From contig JBHJOC010000102.1 of assembly GCA_050330095.1 (NCBI GenBank), forward strand, positions 1 to 37,850: a stretch of DNA of 37,850 bases. The letters run 5' to 3'. Every line of letters begins with the position of its first letter. The first letter of the stretch is position 1. This document shows, one piece after another, positions 24,509 through 32,442 of the stretch. Below the pieces are notes generated by a model. It was not told the DNA's origin. It saw nothing but the letters and a program-made list of their open reading frames with translations, and made no database searches. Both the position numbers and the translations under genes were made by a program. Origin of the DNA: JBCBWG01 sp036804185 (lineage in GTDB: Bacteria; Pseudomonadota; Alphaproteobacteria; Rhizobiales; Hyphomicrobiaceae).

Positions 24509-24943
24509 ATGCGTTTGTCCCAGAACCTGATGCTGCTGCCGGTGCTGGCGCAAGTCCTTCTCACGTTTGCGATCCTGATCGTTCTCGCCACGCGTCGGCG
24601 TCATTCCATGAAGGTTCAAGGCCGCCAGCCGGAGGACATGAAGCACGCACAGGATCATGACTGGGAGCGCCCGGCTGAGCTTGCCTCGCGCAGTTTCAAG
24701 AACCAGTTCGAGCTGCCGGTCCTGTTCTTTGCGGTCTGCGCGTTTGCCGTGGTGACGCGGAGCGCCGACGTCACACTGTTCGCGCTCGCGTGGGTTTTCG
24801 TTCTGGCACGCGGCATTCAGAGCGTCGCACATCTTGCAGACATGACCGTGGTCATCCGAGCAAGTGCCTACCTCTTGGGAGCTGCTGTGTTGGCTTTGAT
24901 GTGGGTCGTATTGACCCTCAACGTGTTTCGCTACGGCGTCTGA
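24509..24943 (+). CDS. MAPEG family membrane protein
   Basis: A 144-residue four-helix integral membrane protein of the MAPEG superfamily (membrane-associated proteins in eicosanoid and glutathione metabolism). Helices lie at about 8-27, 68-86, 87-105 and 117-140. The family signature FKNQFELPVLFFAV (63-76) and the later RGIQSVAHLADM are present; the bacterial members are mostly of unknown function. I prefer ATG 24509, with GGGAG 4 bases upstream; ATG 24488 in the same frame is the alternative and would add seven residues. The frame is open to 24359 but not conserved there. Confidence 0.85.
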   Translation: MRLSQNLMLLPVLAQVLLTFAILIVLATRRRHSMKVQGRQPEDMKHAQDHDWERPAELASRSFKNQFELPVLFFAVCAFAVVTRSADVTLFALAWVFVLARGIQSVAHLADMTVVIRASAYLLGAAVLALMWVVLTLNVFRYGV

Positions 24944-24978
24944 GCGCCGCGTGTTCGAGATCGAAAGGTGAGTTGCTT

Positions 24979-26280
24979 GTGAAGACTGGGGCACGCATCG
25001 CCGCTGCCATCGAGATCGTCGAGGATGTGCTGGCGCGCCACCGGCCGGTTGCGCTCGCGCTCGCCGATTGGGCAAAGGCGCACCGGTTCGCCGGGTCTGG
25101 GGATCGGGCCGTCATCGGCAACCTCGTCTATGACGTGTTGCGCCGGCGCGCCTCGTCGGCTGCCCGGATGGGCTCAGAGACGCCGCGCGCACTCGTGCTT
25201 GCGGTAGCCTGCCAAGCCCTGGGGCTGAGCCTCGACGATCTTGCCCAAGCCGTCGATGGCACTGGACATGCGCCGCCGCCCCTGACCGATGCCGAAGCCA
25301 AGAACCTGAGAACCGAGCTGTCGGCCGATGCGCCGGACTGGGTGCGCGCCAACGTGCCCGATTGGCTGATGGCTTCGCTCGACCGGGCGTTCGGTGCCGA
25401 GGCCGTTGCCGAGGGAGATGCCTTCGCAGCGCGCGCGCCGCTCGACGTGCGGGCCAACCTTTTGAAGGCAACGCGAGATAAGGTGCTTTCGGCGCTGGAG
25501 AAGTACGGCGCCGTTGCGACGACGCTATCACCCGTCGGGGTAAGGATCCCGGTGACAGCCGGGGCGGTGCGGATGCCGAACATCGAGGCTGACGCGATCC
25601 ATGGACGGGGCTGGTTCGAGGTTCAGGACGAAGGCAGCCAGATTGCCGCTCTGCTGAGTGGCGCAGGGCCGCGCGAGCAGGTGCTTGACCTTTGTGCCGG
25701 CGCCGGTGGCAAGACGCTCGCGATTGGCGCCCAAATGTCGAACACCGGCCAGCTTTATGCCTACGATCGCGATCGCGTGCAGCTTCGGCCGATTTTCGAG
25801 CGCATTCGCAGGGCCGGCGTTCGCAACGTCCAAGTGCTGGAGGCCGGCGACGAGGCTCAGCTCGACGTATTCGGAGCCCGCTTCGATTGCGTTCTCTTGG
25901 ACGCGCCGTGCAGCGGGTCCGGGACCTGGCGGCGAAAGCCCGATGCGAAATGGCGCTTGAGCCCTCAGGCTCTCGCAACGCGTATCGAAGAACAGCGCGC
26001 TGTGCTCGCTCGCGGTGCTAGCCTCGTGAAGCCTGGCGGGCGGCTGGTCTACGTCACGTGCTCCGTGCTGCCGGAGGAAAACATTGATCAAATCACGACC
26101 TTTCTGCGCGATCGGCCGGAATTCAAGGTGCGCCCACACGCGCAAGCCTGGGCCGACGTGAGCGTCTTCAGCGCAGCAGCGCCCGTCTCAGCCGATGGAC
26201 GCGACAACACGCTGCTCTTGACACCACGTCGCCATGGCACGGATGGGTTCTTCATCGCAGTCCTCGACCGCCGTGCCTGA
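24979..26280 (+). CDS. rsmB: RsmB/NOP-family RNA (cytosine-5-)-methyltransferase
   Basis: Methylates a cytosine in RNA, probably C967 of 16S rRNA as RsmB does, using S-adenosylmethionine. The 433 residues comprise an N-terminal NusB-like helical part (about 1-90), a linking domain and the Rossmann methyltransferase domain. Motif I is LDLCAGAGGK (236-245). Both family cysteines are present: C311 in DAPCSGSG and catalytic C361 in VTCS. The start is GTG 24979, 10 bases after GAAAGG, with TTG 24973 as alternative. The target is inferred from family resemblance; the gene lacks the usual neighbour fmt. Confidence 0.88.
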   Translation: MKTGARIAAAIEIVEDVLARHRPVALALADWAKAHRFAGSGDRAVIGNLVYDVLRRRASSAARMGSETPRALVLAVACQALGLSLDDLAQAVDGTGHAPPPLTDAEAKNLRTELSADAPDWVRANVPDWLMASLDRAFGAEAVAEGDAFAARAPLDVRANLLKATRDKVLSALEKYGAVATTLSPVGVRIPVTAGAVRMPNIEADAIHGRGWFEVQDEGSQIAALLSGAGPREQVLDLCAGAGGKTLAIGAQMSNTGQLYAYDRDRVQLRPIFERIRRAGVRNVQVLEAGDEAQLDVFGARFDCVLLDAPCSGSGTWRRKPDAKWRLSPQALATRIEEQRAVLARGASLVKPGGRLVYVTCSVLPEENIDQITTFLRDRPEFKVRPHAQAWADVSVFSAAAPVSADGRDNTLLLTPRRHGTDGFFIAVLDRRA

Positions 26281-26332
26281 CCGCGGAGCCTCGACCGTCG
26301 TCGACGCCCGGCTAACCGGAAAGTGACGACGC

Positions 26333-26812
26333 ATGACCGAATATCTGGAATTCGCGAGCTTTTTCGCATTGGTGTTCGTCACCGCATCGACGGGTGCAAT
26401 CTTTGCTCCCGGTGCTTGGTACGAGTCGCTCGACAAGCCGAGCTGGACGCCACCGAACTGGGCGTTTCCCGTCGTCTGGGGCACGCTCTACATCATGATC
26501 GCGATTGCGGGCTGGCTCGTTTGGACGAGCGAAGGGTTTGGGCTTGCGATCGCGTTCTGGGGGGCCAACCTCGTCTTCAACGCCGCCTGGTCCTGGATCA
26601 TGTTTGGCATGAAGCGAATCGGGCTCGCGCTCGCCGATGCCATCTTGATGCTGATCACCATCCTCGGCTTCATCGCCGCGGCGTGGCCCGTGAGCCAAAC
26701 CGCAGCGCTCTTGTTCTTGCCCTATCTTGCCTGGGTCGTGACCGCGATCGCCCTCAACTACGACGTGCTCCGTCGGAACCCGAACGCTTCCGCGGTAGCA
26801 CCTGGCCGCTGA
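26333..26812 (+). CDS. tspO: TspO/MBR family tryptophan-rich sensory protein
   Basis: A five-helix membrane protein of 159 residues, homologous to the mitochondrial translocator protein. It binds porphyrins and, in alphaproteobacteria such as Rhodobacter, tunes tetrapyrrole and photosynthesis gene expression in response to oxygen. The signature WYESLDKPSWTPPNW (29-43), the WGTLY of helix 2 (49-53), the WSW of helix 3 (86-88) and the YLAWVVTAIALNY of helix 5 (131-143) are present. It ends the guaB-MAPEG-rsmB-tspO run and converges on the dsbA gene. No tetrapyrrole genes lie nearby, although an LOV photoreceptor is encoded at 4586. Confidence 0.93.
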   Translation: MTEYLEFASFFALVFVTASTGAIFAPGAWYESLDKPSWTPPNWAFPVVWGTLYIMIAIAGWLVWTSEGFGLAIAFWGANLVFNAAWSWIMFGMKRIGLALADAILMLITILGFIAAAWPVSQTAALLFLPYLAWVVTAIALNYDVLRRNPNASAVAPGR

Positions 26813-26843
26813 GGCTCGCCGTGTGGCACCGCGCGGGCACAGT

Positions 26844-26866
26844 CGCCGCATGACACCGTGGCGGCG
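26844..26866. terminator. Hairpin between convergent tspO and dsbA
   Basis: CGCCGC (26844-26849) pairs with GCGGCG (26861-26866) around an 11-base loop in the 62-base gap between convergent genes. No T-run follows on either strand, so it is at best a weak or Rho-assisted terminator. Confidence 0.35.
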
Positions 26867-26874
26867 TAGATTGA

Positions 26875-27840
26875 TCAGCAGGCTTGGCAACCGGCCTCGC
26901 GGACACTGCTCACCATGGCCTTGAGCCCAGCGGCTGGCACGAACCCCATGTTGACCGTCGTATCGACGATGAACGCCGGGGTTCCTTGGATTCCCAGCGT
27001 CTCGGCAAGACTTTGGGTCTCGGCGATCGCTGCGTCGTACTTGGGATTTTCCATTTCTTTTTTCAGACGCTCGACGTCGATGCCGACGCTTTCAGCGATT
27101 TTGAGAACGTTGTCCGTTGTCACGCGCTCCTGGCTCATCAACGCAACGTGAAACGGCCAATATTTTCCCTGTTCCATCGAGGCCATGGCGGCCTTGGCTG
27201 CGAACGTCGAATGCTCGCCGAAGATTGGAAACTCTTTCATGACGATGCGGACGTTTGGATCACCCTCTGCAAGCGCCTGAACCTGCTCGACGGCGCGCCG
27301 GCACCAGCTGCAGTTGTAGTCGAAGAACTCGATCACGCTGACGTCGCCGTCGCGGTTGCCGAACACGTAGTCCGTTGGTGTGCGATAAAGTGCGTCGGCT
27401 TTGCTCAAGATGAGCCCGCGCTGCTCGGCACCTTGTTTTTCCATCTGACGGCGCTCGAGCTCTTGGCTGATCTCAATCAGGAGCTCAGGATTCTTCTCGA
27501 GCAGGTAGGTACGCACGATCGCTTCGATCGCAGCCGTTTGTGTTTCATCGAACGCGGGTTTGGTTGCTTCCGCTGCGGCAGTGGTCTCGGCCGTCGCGGC
27601 TGCGGGCTGTTCCGCGCCGGCCTCTGCAACGGCCACTGGTGGCGCTGCGGCTTGCTCGGGCTGTGTCGAAGGCGGGGTGGACGTTGCCGAATTGGTGGCT
27701 TGGGCGACCTCGACAGGTGTGTCGCGACGGCCTGTGGCAAAAAAAGCGAGCCCGACGACCAGGGCGACCGCGACCGTCGCAATCATGGGGGTCGTTGGTC
27801 GTGTGAAAGCGGTCAGCCACGTCTCGTTGTTGGAACCCAT
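26875..27840 (-). CDS. DsbA-family (Com1-like) thiol oxidoreductase, membrane-anchored
   Basis: A 321-residue periplasmic thioredoxin-fold protein of the DsbA/Com1 family, expected to form or rearrange disulfides in exported proteins. A membrane anchor (about 18-36) is followed by a long Ala/Pro/Thr/Gln-rich linker (about 40-97), then a helical part (TKPAFDET...LEKNPELLIEISQELERRQ) and the thioredoxin domain. The active site is CSWC (C177, C180), the cis-proline loop GTPAF. The protein ends in a second, unusual CxxC, CQAC (C318, C321). GAGGAA lies 9 bases upstream of the start at 27840. It follows the M48 protease gene on the same strand. Confidence 0.93.
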   Translation of the reverse strand: MGSNNETWLTAFTRPTTPMIATVAVALVVGLAFFATGRRDTPVEVAQATNSATSTPPSTQPEQAAAPPVAVAEAGAEQPAAATAETTAAAEATKPAFDETQTAAIEAIVRTYLLEKNPELLIEISQELERRQMEKQGAEQRGLILSKADALYRTPTDYVFGNRDGDVSVIEFFDYNCSWCRRAVEQVQALAEGDPNVRIVMKEFPIFGEHSTFAAKAAMASMEQGKYWPFHVALMSQERVTTDNVLKIAESVGIDVERLKKEMENPKYDAAIAETQSLAETLGIQGTPAFIVDTTVNMGFVPAAGLKAMVSSVREAGCQAC

Positions 27841-28006
27841 GGGGATATTCCTCGTTTGTGGGCTCGGACATCACCCTGGCGAGCGCGCCGATGTGTTGGT
27901 TTGGTCAGATTGCTCCAAGACACGTGTGGTGCGATCGTACGCCAGTCACTCGCGTCTCAGGAATTCCGAACTGTGTTTTGAGCAGACTTCGGCGCGCAAA
28001 AAAGCC

Positions 28007-29365
28007 CTAATTCTGCTCGGCAAAGAAGAGGACGTCGTTCATGCGCCGGATATACGGAGAGCCAGCTGGCAAGGCGGCTTTGGCACGCTGAGCGAACGAT
28101 TTTGCTGCGGCAACATCTCCATTCTCCAGACGCGCAAGCGCCGTGACAGCGTCAGCCTCCGGACGGCGGCCAACCTTATAATAGGCCTCGGCCAGCGTGC
28201 GGTAAGCCTCTGGCTCACGATCGCGTGAGACGACGCGCTCGAGCAGGGCGATGACCTCCGCTTCACTGCCCGGTTGACCGAGAAGCTGGGCAGATGCAAG
28301 GCGGATCTGCATCAAGGGTTGATTGCCAGCCAGCGACAGGGCTCTGCGATAGTGTGGGATGGCCTCGCGCGCCCTCCCGGTCCGGCTCAAAAGCTCAGCG
28401 CGCAGCTCGTGGAAATAGGCATTGTTGGGCTGCTGGCGGACGAGCTCGTCGATCAACGGCGCTGCGCTCTCGTAGCCGCGGCCACCACCTGCAAAAAACG
28501 CGGCGATCGCCCGCCCGTACTGTGCCGGCAAACTGGTGTCGGATCTTGGATAGCGGCCAAACGTCGCCGCGGGCGAGTCGAGATAACCGGAAATCTTTGC
28601 TCTGACGAGGTCGTGCCGAAGCTGGAGTTCTGGGGGATCGCGGCGCTCAAAGTGTGGGCTCGTCTCGACGAGTTGGCGTAACGTGCCAAGGCGCTGCGCT
28701 GCGACGGGGTGGGAGCGGACGAACGGATCCTGGCTCGATTCAGAGACGAACTCCTGCCGTGCAAACCGTTCAAACGTCTCGAGCATCCCCCGTCCCGACT
28801 GACGCGTCGCGTTGAGGAATTTCATCCCGGCAAGATCGGCAGCGCCTTCCTGCGCGCGCCGCTCTGCAAGCAATGACCGCAGGACCAATTCGTCCCCGGC
28901 GACCGCGGCAGCGGCGGACCCGGTGGCAATGGCCGCACCGATTCCGAGGATGCGCATCAACAGCAGCCGCGTCTGGTCACGTTGGATGCGCGTTCGTAGC
29001 GCTGCCATGTGGCCACCATCGATGTGGCCCGCCTCGTGCGCAATGACGCCGATCAACTGATTGGGCGTCTCCGATTCCTGGATCGCGCCTGTGTGGACGT
29101 AGACGTTAAGGCCGTCGATGACGAAGGCATTGAAAATCCGTGATCGAACAATTCGGACCTTGATCCTGCCTTTTTCGAAGCCCGCAGCGCGAAAGATTGG
29201 ATCGGCATAGTCCTGCAGCAGCTGCTCGGTCTCGGTATCCCGGATCAACGGGATGCCTTGAGCTTGAACGGGCGTCGGGTTCGCAAGCAAGGCGCTCAGT
29301 GCAAGGGCCGCTGCGAGCAGCATGACGTGAATCGGGGTTCGCTTGCTCGCCTTGATGCTCGTCAT
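28007..29365 (-). CDS. BepA-like periplasmic M48 metalloprotease with TPR repeats
   Basis: A 452-residue exported zinc protease. The signal peptide (ALALSALLANPTPVQA, cleavage about residue 36) precedes an M48 domain with HEAGH (H110, E111, H114) and the third ligand in ERRAQEGAAD (E173). A TPR-type helical region occupies about 285-435 (YFHELRAELLSRTGRAREAIPHY is one repeat). This architecture matches BepA (YfgC), which helps assemble or degrade outer-membrane proteins such as LptD. The start at 29365 is where homology and the signal peptide begin; the frame itself is open to 31042, but only as a shadow of the aminotransferase gene. DsbA-type gene follows 166 bases downstream. Confidence 0.92.
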   Translation of the reverse strand: MTSIKASKRTPIHVMLLAAALALSALLANPTPVQAQGIPLIRDTETEQLLQDYADPIFRAAGFEKGRIKVRIVRSRIFNAFVIDGLNVYVHTGAIQESETPNQLIGVIAHEAGHIDGGHMAALRTRIQRDQTRLLLMRILGIGAAIATGSAAAAVAGDELVLRSLLAERRAQEGAADLAGMKFLNATRQSGRGMLETFERFARQEFVSESSQDPFVRSHPVAAQRLGTLRQLVETSPHFERRDPPELQLRHDLVRAKISGYLDSPAATFGRYPRSDTSLPAQYGRAIAAFFAGGGRGYESAAPLIDELVRQQPNNAYFHELRAELLSRTGRAREAIPHYRRALSLAGNQPLMQIRLASAQLLGQPGSEAEVIALLERVVSRDREPEAYRTLAEAYYKVGRRPEADAVTALARLENGDVAAAKSFAQRAKAALPAGSPYIRRMNDVLFFAEQN

Positions 29366-29839
29366 GTTTGCGCCCCTCAACGTTTGATCGATGTTCGGTT
29401 TGCAGAGCTGATGCCCGATGTGACCGATAGGGCTTCTGGAACGGCAGGGTGCAGCCGCGACCGGCTGCCCCCGACGTAAGGCGACCAGCCCACAGCCGAA
29501 CGCGACCGCCCTGGCGATAGATGGACCACTCGCCGACCCTCGGTCTACGCACCTCGCGCCATTCCCACGGCCGGCACACTTTCGCACCTGACGTCGCCTG
29601 AAACCAGTTTCAGTTTGCGGCCATTGTGTGTCACGACGATGCGACGTAGCGGCGTGGAGCACGACGCTGGCCGTTTCGTCTGATCGCCTCCAATGTGTCC
29701 AACTGATTTGGTGCGGGCCGCGACACGCAGTTGCGCTTCGCGCTTGCGCGCACCAGTTCGGGCCCGTCACGCACCGATGCCGATCGGATGCGCCAAAAGC
29801 GTGATCGATCCTGATCACGAGATCTTGAGGTTTAAGCCC
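29366..29839. other. 474-base divergent intergenic region
   Basis: Between the M48 protease (-) and the aminotransferase (+). It contains a 7-base-pair hairpin, GCAGCCG (29451-29457) with CGGCTGC (29462-29468), loop CGAC, without a T-run. Open frames here are not family-like. Promoters of both genes must lie within it. Confidence 0.5.
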
Positions 29840-31024
29840 ATGCAAGTCCCGCCTGGCCGCCTGCTTCGGACGCTGTCCGACCGCTGCAGGATTGGCTCGT
29901 TCCTGGTCATGGATGTCATGTCTGCTGCCGCTGCGGCCGAAGCGCGCGGCGAGACGGTTGTTCATATGGAAGTCGGCCAACCCGGCACGCCTGCGCCCCT
30001 GAAGGCGCGCGAAGCTGCGGCAAACCGGATTGCATCGGACAAGCTCGGTTACACGGTGGCGCTTGGAATGCCGGAGCTGCGCGCGCGGATCGCACGTTCC
30101 TATGGCGAGCGCTATGGCGTCGACGTCGATCCCGCGCGCGTTGTCATCACGAGCGGATCGTCTGCTGGGTTCGTGCTGGCCTTCATTGCTTTGTTCAATG
30201 CGGGTGATCGCGTCGCGCTGCCGTCGCCAGGGTACCCGTGCTATCGCCAGATCATGCGCGCTCTCGACCTGGCGCCGACACTCATCGAGACCGGGCCGCA
30301 CAATCGTTGGATGCCGAGCGTCGAGGATCTGTCGGCCTCGATTGATCGTGACGGCATCGCGGGCGTGCTGCTTGCAAGCCCCAATAATCCGACGGGCACC
30401 ATGCTGACGCCAGATCGCCTCGAGGCTCTCGTCAGATGTGCTCAAGCCCGTGGGGTCTGGTTCATTTCGGATGAGATCTACCACGGGCTGAGCTACGGTC
30501 AGGCTGAGCAGACGGCGCTGGCGATCTCGGACCAGGTCGTCGTGATCAACAGCTTCTCGAAGTATTTTTCCATGACCGGATGGCGCGTTGGATGGATGGT
30601 CGTGCCGGAGGCCATGGTCCAGACGATGGAACGCCTTACGCAAAATCTTTACATCGCCGCACCGACGGTCTCTCAGGTTGCAGCCCTTGCCGCCTTCGAC
30701 GCAACCGATGAACTCGAGGCCAATCGCGCGCGCTACCGATTGAACCGCGACACCTTGCTTGATGGGTTGAGGGGGCTGGGTCTCGGCAATGTCGTGCCGG
30801 CAGATGGGGCGTTCTATCTCTATGTCGACGTCTCGCACCTGACTGATGACAGTCTGGGTTTCTGCCGCGCAATGCTCGACGAGGCGGGCATTGCTGCGAC
30901 ATCCGGGCTCGACTTCGACGAGCGTCGCGGCCAACAGTTCATTCGCTTGTCCTACGCCGGCACGCAGGCCGACATGCAGGACTGTCTGGCGCGGCTTGCA
31001 GCGTGGCCCCGATTGCGCGCCTGA
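29840..31024 (+). CDS. Class I/II pyridoxal-phosphate aminotransferase
   Basis: A 394-residue fold-type I aminotransferase of the AspC-like (class I/II) family. PLP-binding Lys is K241 in NSFSKYFSMTGWRVGW; PNNPTG (181-186, with N183), SDEIYHGL (D211 and Y214) and the carboxylate-binding Arg in FIRLSYAG complete the site. Substrate cannot be determined: aspartate, aromatic or alanine/valine transamination are all possible. The homologous part begins MQVPPGRLLR, so I use ATG 29840 (TGAGG about 10 bases upstream) although the frame is open to 29693. A terminator follows. Confidence 0.92.
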   Translation: MQVPPGRLLRTLSDRCRIGSFLVMDVMSAAAAAEARGETVVHMEVGQPGTPAPLKAREAAANRIASDKLGYTVALGMPELRARIARSYGERYGVDVDPARVVITSGSSAGFVLAFIALFNAGDRVALPSPGYPCYRQIMRALDLAPTLIETGPHNRWMPSVEDLSASIDRDGIAGVLLASPNNPTGTMLTPDRLEALVRCAQARGVWFISDEIYHGLSYGQAEQTALAISDQVVVINSFSKYFSMTGWRVGWMVVPEAMVQTMERLTQNLYIAAPTVSQVAALAAFDATDELEANRARYRLNRDTLLDGLRGLGLGNVVPADGAFYLYVDVSHLTDDSLGFCRAMLDEAGIAATSGLDFDERRGQQFIRLSYAGTQADMQDCLARLAAWPRLRA

Positions 31025-31034
31025 GGGTGAGCCA

Positions 31035-31059
31035 AGACCCAAAGGCCTGGGTGTCTTTT
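31035..31059 (+). terminator. Terminator after the aminotransferase gene
   Basis: AGACCCA (31035-31041) pairs with TGGGT-G-TCT (31048-31056, one bulged G) around AAGGCC, followed by TTTT ending at 31059. It begins 11 bases after the aminotransferase stop codon, upstream of the convergent prfB end. Confidence 0.65.
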
Positions 31060-31102
31060 CAGGCGGAAGTTCCCTGACCGATATCGCGTCGTGGAGCCCT
31101 GA

Positions 31103-32234
31103 CTAATCGAGGTCCTCGATCACCTGCTCGGCCCCACCCTTGATCCTGCGTGCCAGCGCTGCCTCGATGAAGGGTTCGAGGTCACCGTCGAGAACGGCTC
31201 CGGGATTTCCGCTCTCTACGCCGGTGCGAACGTCTTTGACGAGTTGGTAGGGTTGCAGAACATAGGACCTGATCTGGTGACCCCAGCCGATATCTGTCTT
31301 GGATGCCTGTTCAGCGTTGGCTTTTTCTTCCCGCTTCTTCAGTTCGAGTTCGTACAACCGGGCGCGCAGCATCGTCCAGGCCTTCGCGCGGTTCTTGTGC
31401 TGTGATCGTTCTTCCTGGCAGGCGACGACGATGCCGGTTGGTACATGGGTAATCCGCACGGCTGAATCGGTTGTGTTGACGTGCTGGCCGCCTGCTCCAC
31501 TCGCACGGTATGTGTCGATGCGGCAGTCGCTTTCGGCAACGTCGATCTCGATGTTGTCGTCGACGACGGGATAGATCCAAACCGATGCAAAGCTGGTGTG
31601 ACGCCGCGCGTTCGAGTCGAACGGAGAGATGCGCACCAATCGGTGAACACCTGTCTCGGTCTTGAGCCAGCCGTAGGCGTTATCGCCTGTGATCTCCAAG
31701 GTCACAGACTTAAGACCCGCTTCTTCGCCGGGGCTCTCTTCGACAAGACGAACCTTATAGCCGCGCCGCTCAGCGAACCGCATGTACATGCGTGCGAGCA
31801 TTTGCGCCCAGTCCTGGCTCTCGGTGCCACCTGCACCGGCGTGAACTTCGAGGTAGGCATCGTTGCCGTCGGCTTCCCCCGACAAGAGCGCTTCGACCTC
31901 CTGCTTGGCAACACGCGCCCTGAGCGCGACGACCATCGCTTCGCCTTCGGCGATCGAGGCGGCATCGCCCTCGTCTTCGCCAAGTTCGATCAGCGTCAAG
32001 GCGTCGTCGAGCCCGCCCTCGAGCGAAAGATAGGTCTTGACCTGTTTGTCGAGTGTCTGGCGTTCGCGCATGACCTTCTGCGCCTTGGCCGGATCGGCCC
32101 AAAGGCCGGAATCTTCGGCTTGGGCGTTCAGGCGGTCGAGGCGCTCAGCCGCGGTATCCCAGTCAAAGATGCCTCCGCAAAATGGCGAGCGACTCACGAA
32201 TTTCGTCGACGTGCTTCTCAATTTCAGCGCGCAT
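31103..32234 (-). CDS. prfB: Peptide chain release factor 2, expressed by +1 programmed frameshift
   Basis: RF2 recognises UGA and UAA stop codons and triggers peptide release. The gene is read in two frames: codons 1-23 start at ATG 32234 (strong GAGGAGG six or seven bases upstream), then codon 24 is an in-frame TGA (32165-32163). A +1 shift on CTT-TGA-C joins this to the main frame at GAC (32164-32162), which runs to TAG at 31103. The full product is 376 residues: the N-terminus MRAEIEKHVDEIRESLAILRR-type helix, the stop-codon-reading SPF motif (ISPFDSN), and the GGQ motif that enters the peptidyl-transferase centre (248-250). The main frame alone is open up to 32365 but lacks the conserved N-terminus. 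Confidence 0.96.
32162..32177 (-). promoter_or_regulatory. prfB programmed +1 frameshift signal
   Basis: On the minus strand: SD-like CGGAGG (32177-32172), a three-base spacer CAT, then CTT TGA C (32168-32162). Spacing and slippery codon equal those of the E. coli prfB site. When RF2 is scarce, the UGA is read slowly, the ribosome slips +1 and RF2 is made, so the factor controls its own level. Confidence 0.95.
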
Positions 32235-32442
32235 TGCAGCCCTCCTCGATCGTCAACGTATTGGATGCGTGGTGCTAGTTTCCGCCGATGGCGCTCGCAC
32301 CGGACTTGCGAGAAGCCGCGGTTCAACCACGCGAGCGGCTTAACGCAGGCGTTGGCGGGCTGCAATTCCCGCCGCGCTTTTCAGCGGTCATCCCGCGCAC
32401 ATTATCCCAACGCGCTTCAAACGTTGTGGGGATCAATGCCGA

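Noticed and set aside
28001..28016. A6 run at the end of the M48 protease gene as part of a terminator
   Set aside because: On the minus strand it gives a T-run, but no stable stem precedes it.
29366..31042. A 559-codon upstream extension of the M48 protease frame
   Set aside because: It is the antisense shadow of the aminotransferase gene plus the intergenic region. The signal peptide and family homology start at 29365.
32235..32365. Upstream extension of the main prfB frame as the RF2 N-terminus
   Set aside because: It is not RF2-like, whereas the other frame from ATG 32234 gives the conserved helix and a canonical frameshift signal.
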